From Streptomyces sp. SAI-135 (GTDB lineage Bacteria > Actinomycetota > Actinomycetes > Streptomycetales > Streptomycetaceae): DNA of 64,000 bases. A program made the translations under genes and the position numbers. Position 1 is the first letter of the stretch; the number at the start of each line of letters is the position of its first letter. Under the pieces are notes generated by a model, which made no database searches, was not told the origin of the DNA, and saw only the letters and a program-made list of their open reading frames with translations. Shown here piece by piece: positions 1 through 7,929 of this stretch. The stretch lies in NCBI RefSeq assembly GCF_029893805.1, contig NZ_JARXYP010000002.1, positions 8,494,001-8,558,000 of the forward strand, read 5' to 3'.

Positions 1-261
1 CGGCTGGCCTCCGTCGCCTCGGCCCAGGGAAACGGCTACATCTTCACCGTCTTCGCCGCCGCCGTCATCGGCGGGATCAGCCTCAACGGCGGCAAGGGCA
101 CCATGTTCGGGGCGTTCTGCGGCATCCTGCTGCTCTTCCTGATCCAGAACGTGCTCACCCTGGGCGGTGTACCCGCGCAGTGGATCGGCGCCCTCAACGG
201 CCTGATCATCCTGGTCGCCCTCGCCATCTCCCGCATCACGGGCGGCAAGGTCCAGGACTGA
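1..261 (+). CDS. Sugar ABC transporter permease, C-terminal part
   Basis: The last 86 residues of an open frame that begins before the window. It carries the motif VIGGISLNGGKGT followed by hydrophobic helices and a short basic tail, typical of RbsC/AraH-type membrane permeases of ribose-class ABC importers. It would form the channel of an importer in the cytoplasmic membrane. It lies 95 bp upstream of the fuconate dehydratase gene on the same strand, so L-fucose or a related sugar is the likely substrate by context. The family call is good; the substrate is inferred. Confidence 0.85.
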   Translation, partial: RLASVASAQGNGYIFTVFAAAVIGGISLNGGKGTMFGAFCGILLLFLIQNVLTLGGVPAQWIGALNGLIILVALAISRITGGKVQD

Positions 262-356
262 CCCGCGCGGCCGAAGCCCCCTGGCCTTCCGCCGCCGCCC
301 CACCCTTCCGCCGCAGTGGGTCCGTGTGCCCCGCCTGCTCCACAGGAGTTGCCGCC

Positions 357-1682
357 ATGTCCTCCTCCGTGCCCGCATCCGCCCGCATCATCGCCCTGGA
401 CGTCCTCGACGTGCGCTTCCCGACGTCCGAGCACCTGGACGGGTCGGACGCGATGAACCCCGAACCGGACTACTCCGCCGCATACGTCGTCCTGCGCACC
501 GACGCCGGCGACGGACTGGAGGGCCATGCCCTCGCCTTCACCACCGGCCGCGGCAACGATGTCCAGGCCGCCGCCGTCGCGGCCCTCGCCCCGCACGTGG
601 TCGGCCTCCCGGTCGAGACGGTCTGCGCAGACCTCGGCGCGTTCTCCCGCTCCCTGGTCCACGACCCGCAACTGCGCTGGCTGGGCCCGGAGAAGGGGGC
701 CATCCACATGGCCGTCGGGGCCGTGGTCAACGCCGCCTGGGACCTGGCCGCCAAGCGCGCGGGCAAGCCGGTGTGGCGCTTCCTCGGCGAGATGACCCCC
801 GAGGAACTGGTCGCCCAGGTCGACTTCCGCTGGCTCAGCGACGCCCTCACCCCCGAGGAGGCCCTGGAGATCCTGCGCCGCGCCGAACCCGGCCGTGACC
901 GGCGCATCGACCGGCTGCTCGAACGCGGCTACCCGGCCTACACCACCACCCCCGGCTGGCTCGGCTACTCCGACGAGAAACTGGCCCGCCTGGCCCGTGA
1001 AGCCGTCGCGGACGGCTTCACCCAGATCAAGCTGAAAGTCGGCGCCTCCCTGGAGGACGACGTACGGCGCATGCGCACCGCACGCGAGACGGTCGGCCAC
1101 CAGGTCCGCATCGCCGTGGACGCCAACCAGAGATGGGACGTCCGGCCCGCCATCGACTGGATGCGCGCCCTGGCCCCCTACGACCCGTACTGGATCGAGG
1201 AACCCACCTCCCCCGACGACATCCTCGGCCACGCCGCGATACGCAGCGCCGTCAGCCCCATCAAGGTCGCCACGGGCGAGCACATCGCCAACCGGGTCGT
1301 CTTCAAGCAGCTCCTCCAGGCCGGCGCGGTCGACATCGTGCAGATCGACTCCGCCCGGGTTGGCGGCGTCAACGAGAACATCGCGATCCTGCTGCTCGCC
1401 GCCAAGTTCGGCGTGCCGGTCTGCCCGCACGCCGGAGGGGTGGGCCTGTGCGAGATGGTCCAGCACCTGTCGATGTTCGACTACGTCGCCGTCTCCGGCA
1501 CCATCGAGGACCGCGTCATCGAGTACGTCGACCACCTGCACGAGCACTTCGTCGACCCGGTGCGCATCGCCGACGGCCACTACCTCGCACCGACCGCGCC
1601 GGGACTCAGCGCGCAGATGCACACGGACTCCCTCAAGGAGTACGCCTACCCCGACGGCCCCGTCTGGTCCGCCCGTGTCTGA
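357..1682 (+). CDS. L-fuconate dehydratase (enolase superfamily)
   Basis: A 441-residue member of the mandelate racemase/enolase superfamily, the usual length for L-fuconate dehydratase (FucD/ENOSF1), which turns L-fuconate into 2-keto-3-deoxy-L-fuconate. The ATG at 357 follows a CAGGAG ribosome site; the frame is open further upstream but without a site. Visible catalytic elements are the KLK motif (Lys-225/Lys-227), metal ligands Asp-255 (VDAN), Glu-281 (IEEP) and Glu-308 (TGEH), and Asp-331 and His-358 (CPHAGG). The segments GRGNDV and YTTTPGWLGYSDEK are typical of FucD rather than other acid-sugar dehydratases. The gene appears intact, unlike its downstream neighbours. Confidence 0.93.
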   Translation: MSSSVPASARIIALDVLDVRFPTSEHLDGSDAMNPEPDYSAAYVVLRTDAGDGLEGHALAFTTGRGNDVQAAAVAALAPHVVGLPVETVCADLGAFSRSLVHDPQLRWLGPEKGAIHMAVGAVVNAAWDLAAKRAGKPVWRFLGEMTPEELVAQVDFRWLSDALTPEEALEILRRAEPGRDRRIDRLLERGYPAYTTTPGWLGYSDEKLARLAREAVADGFTQIKLKVGASLEDDVRRMRTARETVGHQVRIAVDANQRWDVRPAIDWMRALAPYDPYWIEEPTSPDDILGHAAIRSAVSPIKVATGEHIANRVVFKQLLQAGAVDIVQIDSARVGGVNENIAILLLAAKFGVPVCPHAGGVGLCEMVQHLSMFDYVAVSGTIEDRVIEYVDHLHEHFVDPVRIADGHYLAPTAPGLSAQMHTDSLKEYAYPDGPVWSARV

Positions 1683-1742
1683 CGGCCGCCGTACGCCGGG
1701 AGCCGTCCGCCCGCCGCCCGACAAGAAGGAGAGGACACTCCC

Positions 1743-1921
1743 GTGCTCCTGACCGGACTGCTGCATCCGGGCATCCTCGAATCCCTGGCCGAGCCGGGTC
1801 ACGGCGCCCGCGTCCTGCGCGCCCTGCCCGTCGAGGCAGCCCACGTGATGGTGCCGCCACCGCGTTCTACGGCCTTGCGCCCGTCGCCGCACAGGGAGAC
1901 ACGACGGCCGGAACGAGCTGA
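1743..1921 (+). pseudogene. Remnant of L-fucose mutarotase (FucU/RbsD family)
   Basis: A GTG start with a good AAGGAGAG site opens a frame beginning MLLTGLLHPGILESLAEPGHG, the N-terminus of the FucU/RbsD mutarotase family. After ARVL it jumps straight to RALPVEAAHVMVPP, a segment normally about 45 residues later, so the block with the conserved DGNYP region is gone. A second jump with a frame change leads to TAFYGLA and GDTTAGTS, a shrunken form of the C-terminal part. A full protein has about 140 residues and catalyses anomer interconversion of L-fucose. Several deletions rule out a single sequencing error; the gene is dead. Confidence 0.75.
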
Positions 1922-2023
1922 TCACACCCCACCGAACATCGTGCCGAACCGCGCAGCACACATCGCCACGGATGCCGAGCCCTCGGTGTCCGCCCCCGGT
2001 CTGCGCCGAAAGGACTCTGCCCC

Positions 2024-3077
2024 GTGACACTCGCCGTCCGCTATCTGTCCGCCCGCACCCTCGACACCGCACCGGCCTCCAGCGCACCGCCGGGACCTGG
2101 TGAGGTGGAGCTGGCTCCCGCCTATGTCGGTATCTGCGGCACCGATCTGCACATCTTCCACGGTGACATGGACGCCCGGGTGTCCGCGCCGGCGGTCCTG
2201 GGGCACGAGATGTCCGGGCGTGTGGTCCGGGTTGGGCCGGGCGTCTTGGACTGGCAGGCGGGTGACGCGGTCACCGTGATGCCGCTGCGCTGGGACGACA
2301 CCTGCCCGGCCTGCCGCAACGGACACCAGCACATCTGCCAGCACCTGGACTTCATCGGCATCGACTCCCCCGGCGCGATGCAGCAGCGCTGGACCGTGCC
2401 CGCCGCCACCCTGATACGGCTGCCCGCCTCGCTCCCGCTGGAGCGGGCCGCGCTCGTGGAGCCCACCGCGGTGGCGGTGCACGATGTGGGCCGGGCCGGG
2501 GTGCGCGAGGGCGAGCACGTCGTTGTGGTCGGCGGCGGACCGGTCGGCGTCCTGATCGCCCTGGTCGCCCGGGCGGCGGGGGCGGATGTGCGGGTGGTGG
2601 AGCTGAGCGCCCACCGGCGTCTGCTGGCCCAGGAGTTGGGGCTTGCGGTGTGGGACCCGGCCGCCGAGGACCTTCCCGCACTCGTCCGGGACTGGACCGG
2701 CGAGGCGGGCGCGGACGTCGCTTTCGAGGTGTCGGGGGCGGCGGCAGGTGTGGACAGCGCGGTCGAGGTGCTCGGGGTGCGCGGCCGGCTGTGTCTCGTC
2801 GCGATCCACTCGCGGCCCGCGCGAGGTGAACCTGCACCGCTTCTTCTGGCGCGAACTCACCCTGGTCGGGGCCCGGTTGTACGAGCGCAGTGACTTCGAG
2901 AAGGCCGTGACCTTGGTGGCCGACGGGACCATCCCGGCTGACCGGCTGATCAGCAAGGTCGTGCCGCTCACCCAGGCACCGGCCGCCTTCGAAGCCCTGG
3001 AGGGCGGCGGCGACGTGATGAAGATCCTGGTGGACTGCACCACCGACACCGACGAGACCCAGGGGGCTGCCGTATGA
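2024..3077 (+). pseudogene. Zinc-dependent alcohol dehydrogenase, +1 frameshift near base 2820
   Basis: A medium-chain zinc alcohol dehydrogenase of about 350 residues. The first frame (2024 to about 2818) shows GICGTDLHIFHG, GHEMSG, the structural zinc cysteines CPACRNGHQHIC and the NAD(P) motif VVGGGPVG. The normal continuation (REVNLHRFFWRELTLVGARLYERSDFEKA) lies in the next frame to 3077. Removing one C from the CCC at about 2815-2817 restores the whole protein. The span is 3n+1 bases long. It probably oxidises a sugar or sugar acid in the fucose pathway. The stop overlaps the next start by ATGA, so it is translationally coupled. It may be a true pseudogene or a base-calling error. Confidence 0.8.
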
Positions 3078-3835
3078 ACGCCTTCGACCTCACCGGACGG
3101 CTCGCCGTGGTCACCGGCGCCCGGCGCGGCATCGGGAGGGCCATGGCCCGCGCCCTCGCCGAGGCCGGCGCGGATGTCATCGGCGTGAGCGCCAACCTGG
3201 AGCCGTCCGGCAGCGCGGTCGAGAAGGAGGTGACCGCCGCGGGCCGCTCGTTCGAGGCGATCCGCACCGACTTCGCCGACCCCCAGGCCGTGCGGGCGCT
3301 GGGCGCGGACCTCGCCGGGCGCAAGCGTGCGGTGGACATCCTGGTCAACAACGCAGGCACCATCCGCCGCGCCCCCGCGGCCCAACACACCGACACCGAC
3401 TGGGACCTCGTCCTCCAAGTCAACCTGAGCGCCCAGTTCACCCTGGCCCGCGCCCTCGGCGCATCCATGGTGGCCCGCGGCCAAGGGAAGATCATCTTCA
3501 CGGCCTCCCTCCTCAGCTTCCAGGGCGGCATCACCGTGCCCGGCTACACCGCCGCCAAGCACGGCATCGCCGGGCTCACCAAGGCGCTGGCCAACGAATG
3601 GGCACCGCACGGCGTCAACGTCAACGCCCTCGCACCCGGCTACATCGCCACCGACAACACCCAGGCCCTCCAGGACGACCCGGCCCGCAGCAAAGCGATC
3701 CTGGACCGCATCCCCGCCGCCCGCTGGGGCAACGCCGACGACCTCGCCGGCGCCACCGTCTTCCTCGCCTCCGACGCCGCCAACTACATCCACGGCACCA
3801 TCCTCCCCGTCGACGGCGGATGGCTGGGCCGGTGA
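3074..3835 (+). CDS. KduD-like short-chain dehydrogenase
   Basis: A 253-residue classical short-chain dehydrogenase with the cofactor motif TGARRGIG, NNAG, a catalytic serine in TASLLS and YTAAK. The stretch SFQGGITVPGYTAAKHG, then NEWAPHGVNVNALAPGYIATDNT and the end VDGGWLGR, closely follow KduD (2-dehydro-3-deoxy-D-gluconate 5-dehydrogenase). In a fuconate pathway the equivalent step is oxidation of 2-keto-3-deoxy-L-fuconate, and the gene probably serves that role here. The start overlaps the end of the alcohol dehydrogenase gene by 4 bases. The gene is intact. The family call is firm; the exact substrate is inferred from context. Confidence 0.88.
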   Translation: MNAFDLTGRLAVVTGARRGIGRAMARALAEAGADVIGVSANLEPSGSAVEKEVTAAGRSFEAIRTDFADPQAVRALGADLAGRKRAVDILVNNAGTIRRAPAAQHTDTDWDLVLQVNLSAQFTLARALGASMVARGQGKIIFTASLLSFQGGITVPGYTAAKHGIAGLTKALANEWAPHGVNVNALAPGYIATDNTQALQDDPARSKAILDRIPAARWGNADDLAGATVFLASDAANYIHGTILPVDGGWLGR

Positions 3836-3851
3836 CGGAGAGGAGCATGTC

Positions 3852-4890
3852 GTGATCGACGCGGTCGCCCTCGGCGAGGTGATGCTGCGTTTCGACCCCG
3901 GTGAGGGCCGTATCCGGACCGCCCGCAGCTTCCAGGTGTGGGAGGGAGGCGGCGAGTACAACGTCGTACGCGGACTGCGCCGCTGTTTCGGGCTGCGCAC
4001 CGCCGTCGTGACCGCGCTCGCCGACAACGCGGTGGGCCGGCTCGTCGAGGACCTGATCCTCCAGGGCGGTGTGGACACCTCACTGATCCGATGGGTCTGC
4101 GACGACGGCATCGGGCGGACCGCCCGCAACGGCCTCAACTTCGTCGAACGCGGCTACGGCATCCGCGGCGCGCTCGGAGTCAGCGACCGCGCCCACACCG
4201 CCGTGTCCCAACTCCGCAAAGGAGACGTCGACTGGGACGCCATGTTCTCGGCCGGGGTGCGCTGGTTCCACACCGGCGGCATCTTCGCCGGCCTGTCGGA
4301 CACCACGGTCGACGTCCGCCGACGAGGCGATGGCCGCGGCGCGCCGCCATGGCGTCACGGTCTCCTACGACCCCAACCACCGCCCCAGCCTCTGGGCAGG
4401 CCGCGGCGGCGCCGAGCGGGCCCGCGAGGTCGACCTGCGACTCGCCCGGCAGGCCGACGTCGTGGTGGGCGCTCTGGGCCTGGCCGGGACGTACCCGGGG
4501 CAGGCCCGCGTCGGTGTCGACGAGGTGGCGGACGCGCTGGCCGCGGTGTCCGGTCTGCTGCCCCGGGCGAAGGTGCTGGCGACCACCCTGCGCGAGGTTC
4601 CCTCGGCCGGGGTCAACGACTGGTCGTCGGCCGCCTGGTCCGCCGAAACGGGCTTCGTCACCGGTCCCCGGATGCCCGCTCTGCAGGTCCTGGACCGCAT
4701 CGGCTCCGGCGACGCCTTCGCCGCCGGTCTGATCCACGGACTGCTCGGCGGCACCGGACTGGAGCGGGCCCTGGCGTACGGCACCGCTCACGGCGCGCTC
4801 ACCATGACCACCCCCGGGGACGTGTCCATGGCCTCGCTCCAGGAGGTCGAGGCGCTCATCGCGGGCGGATCGGCCCACGTCAGGCGCTGA
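3852..4890 (+). pseudogene. PfkB-family sugar kinase, +1 frameshift near base 4316
   Basis: GTG start after a GGAGAGG site. The first frame gives the N-terminal half of a PfkB kinase (ALGEVMLRF, EGGGEYNVV, GVRWFHTGGIFAGLS). From about 4316 the normal protein continues in another frame (ADEAMAAARRHGVTVSYDPNHRPSLW) to the ATP-site motif RIGSGDAFAAGLIHG, with the catalytic Asp in GSGDAF. Dropping one C in GTCCGCC restores a protein of about 345 residues. By context it would phosphorylate a 2-keto-3-deoxy sugar acid, as KdgK does. It has the same +1 C lesion type as the alcohol dehydrogenase upstream, so either locus decay or sequencing error is possible. Confidence 0.8.
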
Positions 4891-5105
4891 GGCGGGCCGA
4901 GCCCACCCGACGACGCGATCGTCTTCCCGCCGACGCGTCCCAGTATCATCAACGTCGCCCTAGGCGTGCGGACTCCCGAACAGGTCGGACGGAACGTGGA
5001 ACACCGTGATCAGCACCTCTCCGGCGGCCTCCCGGGCGCTTTCCGGCCTCGGGGCCCGATCAGGCCGGAGGCGCCCGCTGCGCACGGTGGGGGGAGGGAT
5101 GAGCG

Positions 5106-5828
5106 GTGTCTCTGACGGACAAGGCCATCGAGGACATCCGTGAGCTGATCCGGACCGGTGCGCTGCCCCCGGGTTCGAAGCTCCCGCCGGAGCCCGACCT
5201 GGCCGCCCAACTGGGCCTGTCCCGCAACCTCGCCCGTGAGGCGGTCAAGGCCCTGGCCGTGGCCCGGGTCCTGGAGGTCCGCAGGGGCGACGGCACGTAT
5301 GTGACCAGCCTCCAGCCGAGCCTGCTCCTGGAGGGGCTCGGTGGCGCGGTGGAACTGCTCCAGGGCGACTCGGTCGCGCTGCAGGACCTCATGGAGGTAC
5401 GGCGGCTGCTCGAACCGATGGCCACGGCTCTCGCCGCCACCCGGATCTCCGACGCCCAACTGGACGAGGTGAAGCGGCACCTGGACGCCATGCGCGAGGC
5501 CAGCGACGACGTCGCACAGCTCAACGCCCACGACGCCGCCTTCCACCGCGCCGTCGTCTCGGCCACGGGCAACGAGACCCTCCTCACCCTCCTGGAAGGG
5601 ATCTCGGGCCGCACCCTGCGCGCCCGCATCTGGCGCGGTCTGATCGACGACAAGGCCGCGGGCCGCACACTCGCCGAGCACGAGGCGATCTTCAAGGCGC
5701 TGTCCACCCGTGACTCCGCCCTCAGCCAGGCCGCAGCCCTGCTGCATGTCAGCAACACCGAGCAGTGGCTGAGGGAGCACCTGCGCTCGGGTGAACCCCT
5801 TCCGTTCGGGACGACAGTGCACAAGTGA
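5106..5828 (+). CDS. FadR-subfamily GntR transcriptional regulator
   Basis: 240 residues. An N-terminal winged helix of GntR type (IRTGALPPGSKLPPEPDLAAQLGLSRNLAREAVKALAVARVLEVRRGDGTYV, residues about 8-65) is followed by an all-helical FCD effector domain (DLMEVRRLLEPMATALAA, HDAAFHRAVVSATGNETL). GTG start with a GGGGAGGG site 5 to 8 bases upstream. It is the last gene of the fucose-type cluster on the same strand and most likely represses it, releasing DNA on binding a pathway sugar acid. FCD regulators often bind short ATAC/GTAT palindromes; the GATACA-N5-TGTATC element before the GH95 gene is a candidate site (inference). Confidence 0.9.
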   Translation: MSLTDKAIEDIRELIRTGALPPGSKLPPEPDLAAQLGLSRNLAREAVKALAVARVLEVRRGDGTYVTSLQPSLLLEGLGGAVELLQGDSVALQDLMEVRRLLEPMATALAATRISDAQLDEVKRHLDAMREASDDVAQLNAHDAAFHRAVVSATGNETLLTLLEGISGRTLRARIWRGLIDDKAAGRTLAEHEAIFKALSTRDSALSQAAALLHVSNTEQWLREHLRSGEPLPFGTTVHK

Positions 5829-5856
5829 CGAGCGGACGCTCACGCGCTTGTCCGGG

Positions 5857-6309
5857 TCAGCCCACCTTGAAGGCGGCCGCCTCGGTGTCCAGTGTCGTGT
5901 CGCCGTTCTCGGCGGTGGCCAGGACGGCCACGTGCCACAGGCCCCGCGGGGACGCGTCGGCGTCGGCCCGGGTGACGGCGACCCGGTAGCTGCACCGCTC
6001 GGTGTCCCCACCCGAGGGCTTGCAGACGGCCGACTCCACGGCGGCCATGTCCTTGGCGGTCAGCCCCTTCTTCGCGAAGGACGAGTTCGCGGGCCAGGCC
6101 AGCACCTTCACGCTCTTGAGCCCGGAGGACGCCGTGACGTCGGTGGTGAAGGCCAGCGAACCGTCGCGGTCCCCGTCGGGCGCGGTGTAGCGGGCCGTGC
6201 TGTGCGCCAGCGCCGGCGACCGGTCCCCGGCGTAGGCGAGGGCGAAAGCACCCGCACCACCGAGCACGACGACACCGGCGACCACGGACACAACGATACG
6301 ACGCGACAT
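5857..6309 (-). CDS. DUF5707 exported or membrane-anchored protein
   Basis: 150 residues. An N-terminal hydrophobic stretch (VVVSVVAGVVVLGGAGAFALAYA, residues 5-27) after MSRR is a signal peptide or anchor; the rest is soluble and contains LKVLAWPANSSFAKKGLTAKDMAAVESAVC and GLWHVAVLATAENGDTT. This pattern matches the Streptomyces family DUF5707 as I remember it. Two cysteines (in SAVCKP and ERCSY) could form a disulphide outside the cell. Function unknown. It converges on the GntR gene. Confidence 0.75.
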   Translation of the reverse strand: MSRRIVVSVVAGVVVLGGAGAFALAYAGDRSPALAHSTARYTAPDGDRDGSLAFTTDVTASSGLKSVKVLAWPANSSFAKKGLTAKDMAAVESAVCKPSGGDTERCSYRVAVTRADADASPRGLWHVAVLATAENGDTTLDTEAAAFKVG

Positions 6310-6446
6310 GAGGATTCCCCCGACGGTTCAGTTGGATCACACCGGCACCTCTGGTGGCGCCGTGCACCCATCCTGGCCGCGCGGCGGGCAGCGGGTATGA
6401 GCACGTGTACTCAACTCCCGCCTGAGTAAAGCGAGCGGTGGTTCAC

Positions 6447-7634
6447 CTAGAGGAACGGCGTGCCGGCGTCCAGCCCCGACAGCACCCTGCCGTACAGCTC
6501 CAGACTGGCCGCGGGGTTGACGAAGGAATGCAGGTTCAGGGCGTTGAGGTCCCGCACGGCACGCTGGAGGGGGACGTCCAGGCGCAGTGACGACGCGCCG
6601 GACGCGGAACCGATCAGATCCACGGCCTCCTTGCACAGCCGCGCCACATGGCCGCTCTGGGCGCGGATGCGCGCCCGTTCCCGTGTCGTGTACTGGTTGC
6701 CTCCGGCTGCCCGGGTGTCGATCAGCGAGACGAAGTCGTCGGTGAGCAGTTCGGCGCAGGAGATCTTCATCGCGGCCTCGGCGAACTGCAGATGAGTCAG
6801 AGGGGCTTCGTGCTGATGCTCGTACACCGTGTAGGTGATGCCCCGCTGGTGGACGCGTTCGCCGAACTCCTCCAGCGAAGCCCTGGCCGGCCCGAGGGCG
6901 CCGGCCGCCGTCCAGACGCAGAACAGCAGGAGGACGGGCATGCCGTAGAAGGGGTCGGCGCTGTTGAGCCGGGACGGGAAGGAGCCGGCCAGCAACGGCC
7001 CGAGGGGCAGTGCCCGGTGGGCCGGGACACGGACGTCACGGGCCACCACGCTGTTGCTGCCGCTCCCGGCCAGACCGGACACGTGCCAGTCGTCGAGCAC
7101 GTCGAGCTCGGCCATCGGAACGGCCGTCCACAGCAGCTCCGGCGGCCGGCCGTCCCCGGAGTCCGCCACCGCGGTCAGCAGGTGCCAGTCGGAGTCCTGG
7201 CAGCCGGTGGCGAACGGGGAGGTGCCCTCGACGACGTAACCCCCTTCCACCGGACGGGCCTTCGCCTTCGGGACGAGGGTGCCGCTGACCCGGACGCCGG
7301 GGTCGGCGAAGATCTCGTCCTGCGCCTCGTCCGGGAAGAGCGCCGCGATGAACGCGCACCCGGCCTGGATCAGCGTGGTGAAACCCGTGGACCCGCAGGC
7401 GGCGGAGATCTCGCTCAGCACGTCGACCTGGGTGCGGGCCGAGGACTGGTAACCGCCGTAGCGGCGGGGGATGTTCATGCGGTGGACCCCCGCCTCCGTC
7501 AGGGCGGTGACGACCTCGCCGACCACCCGGCGTTCCCGCTCCGTGCGCAGGGCGTGCGCACGGATGAGGGGCTGAAGTTTCCGTACCCGTTCGACGAGTT
7601 CGGTGTCCGAGTGCGGTGCGGATGAACCAGCCAA
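6447..7634 (-). CDS. Acyl-CoA dehydrogenase-fold flavoprotein (hydroxylase-like)
   Basis: About 395 residues of the acyl-CoA dehydrogenase fold. The parts SGTLVPKAKARPVEGGYVVEGTSPFATGCQDSDWHL and VSGLAGSGSNSVVARDVRVPAHRAL resemble the flavin-dependent monooxygenase branch (HpaB/HsaA/DszC-like) more than true beta-oxidation enzymes; such proteins use reduced flavin from a partner reductase. I chose the TTG at 7634 because GGAGG sits 8 bases upstream; the frame stays open to an ATG at 7703 with no ribosome site. No reductase gene is adjacent, so partner and substrate are unknown. Confidence 0.78.
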   Translation of the reverse strand: MAGSSAPHSDTELVERVRKLQPLIRAHALRTERERRVVGEVVTALTEAGVHRMNIPRRYGGYQSSARTQVDVLSEISAACGSTGFTTLIQAGCAFIAALFPDEAQDEIFADPGVRVSGTLVPKAKARPVEGGYVVEGTSPFATGCQDSDWHLLTAVADSGDGRPPELLWTAVPMAELDVLDDWHVSGLAGSGSNSVVARDVRVPAHRALPLGPLLAGSFPSRLNSADPFYGMPVLLLFCVWTAAGALGPARASLEEFGERVHQRGITYTVYEHQHEAPLTHLQFAEAAMKISCAELLTDDFVSLIDTRAAGGNQYTTRERARIRAQSGHVARLCKEAVDLIGSASGASSLRLDVPLQRAVRDLNALNLHSFVNPAASLELYGRVLSGLDAGTPFL

Positions 7635-7745
7635 GGCAAGACCTCCGAGCCCGATGCGCGCGGGGGAAACCCTCACCGTGACGCCGAACGCGGTGGGTGT
7701 CAACGCCCCCTTCAGGCCGTCCTGTCGATACCGTCTCGCTTCCCC

Positions 7746-7762
7746 GATACATCGGATGGATG
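7746..7762. promoter_or_regulatory. Second, imperfect copy of the GH95 operator
   Basis: GATACA-TCGGA-TGGATG, preceded by TTCCCC exactly as in the perfect palindrome at 7890-7906. It lies 144 bp upstream of that site, in the intergenic region between the divergent flavoprotein and GH95 genes, and could be an auxiliary operator. Confidence 0.45.
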
Positions 7763-7856
7763 GCGGGAGAAGGTCTGGGCCTGCTGACGTGCGAATCTCG
7801 GCCCAATGACCTCCATGTGGCTGAACTTTGCTGCAATTACCGGTGCGTTGTCGTCA

Positions 7857-7885
7857 TTGACAGGTACACGAGCCCCTCTTAGGTT
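7857..7885 (+). promoter_or_regulatory. Vegetative promoter of the GH95-GH97 operon
   Basis: TTGACA at 7857-7862, a 17-base spacer, and TAGGTT at 7880-7885, close to the HrdB-type consensus of Streptomyces. The predicted start is near 7892, about 38 bases before the ATG. Confidence 0.65.
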
Positions 7886-7889
7886 CCCC

Positions 7890-7906
7890 GATACACCCGA
7901 TGTATC
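7890..7906. promoter_or_regulatory. Operator palindrome over the GH95 transcription start
   Basis: GATACA-CCCGA-TGTATC is a perfect 6-bp inverted repeat with a 5-bp centre. It covers the predicted start point of the promoter at 7857-7885, so a bound repressor would block initiation. The FadR-type regulator at 5106-5828 is the nearest candidate. Confidence 0.6.
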
Positions 7907-7929
7907 AGGACCCGCTCTGGAGGACGCCG

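Noticed and set aside
36..4138. Very long open frames on the minus strand opposite the fucose-type genes
   Set aside because: Their translations are Gly/Arg/Asp-rich without domains or ribosome sites. They mirror high-GC plus-strand genes and are antisense artefacts.
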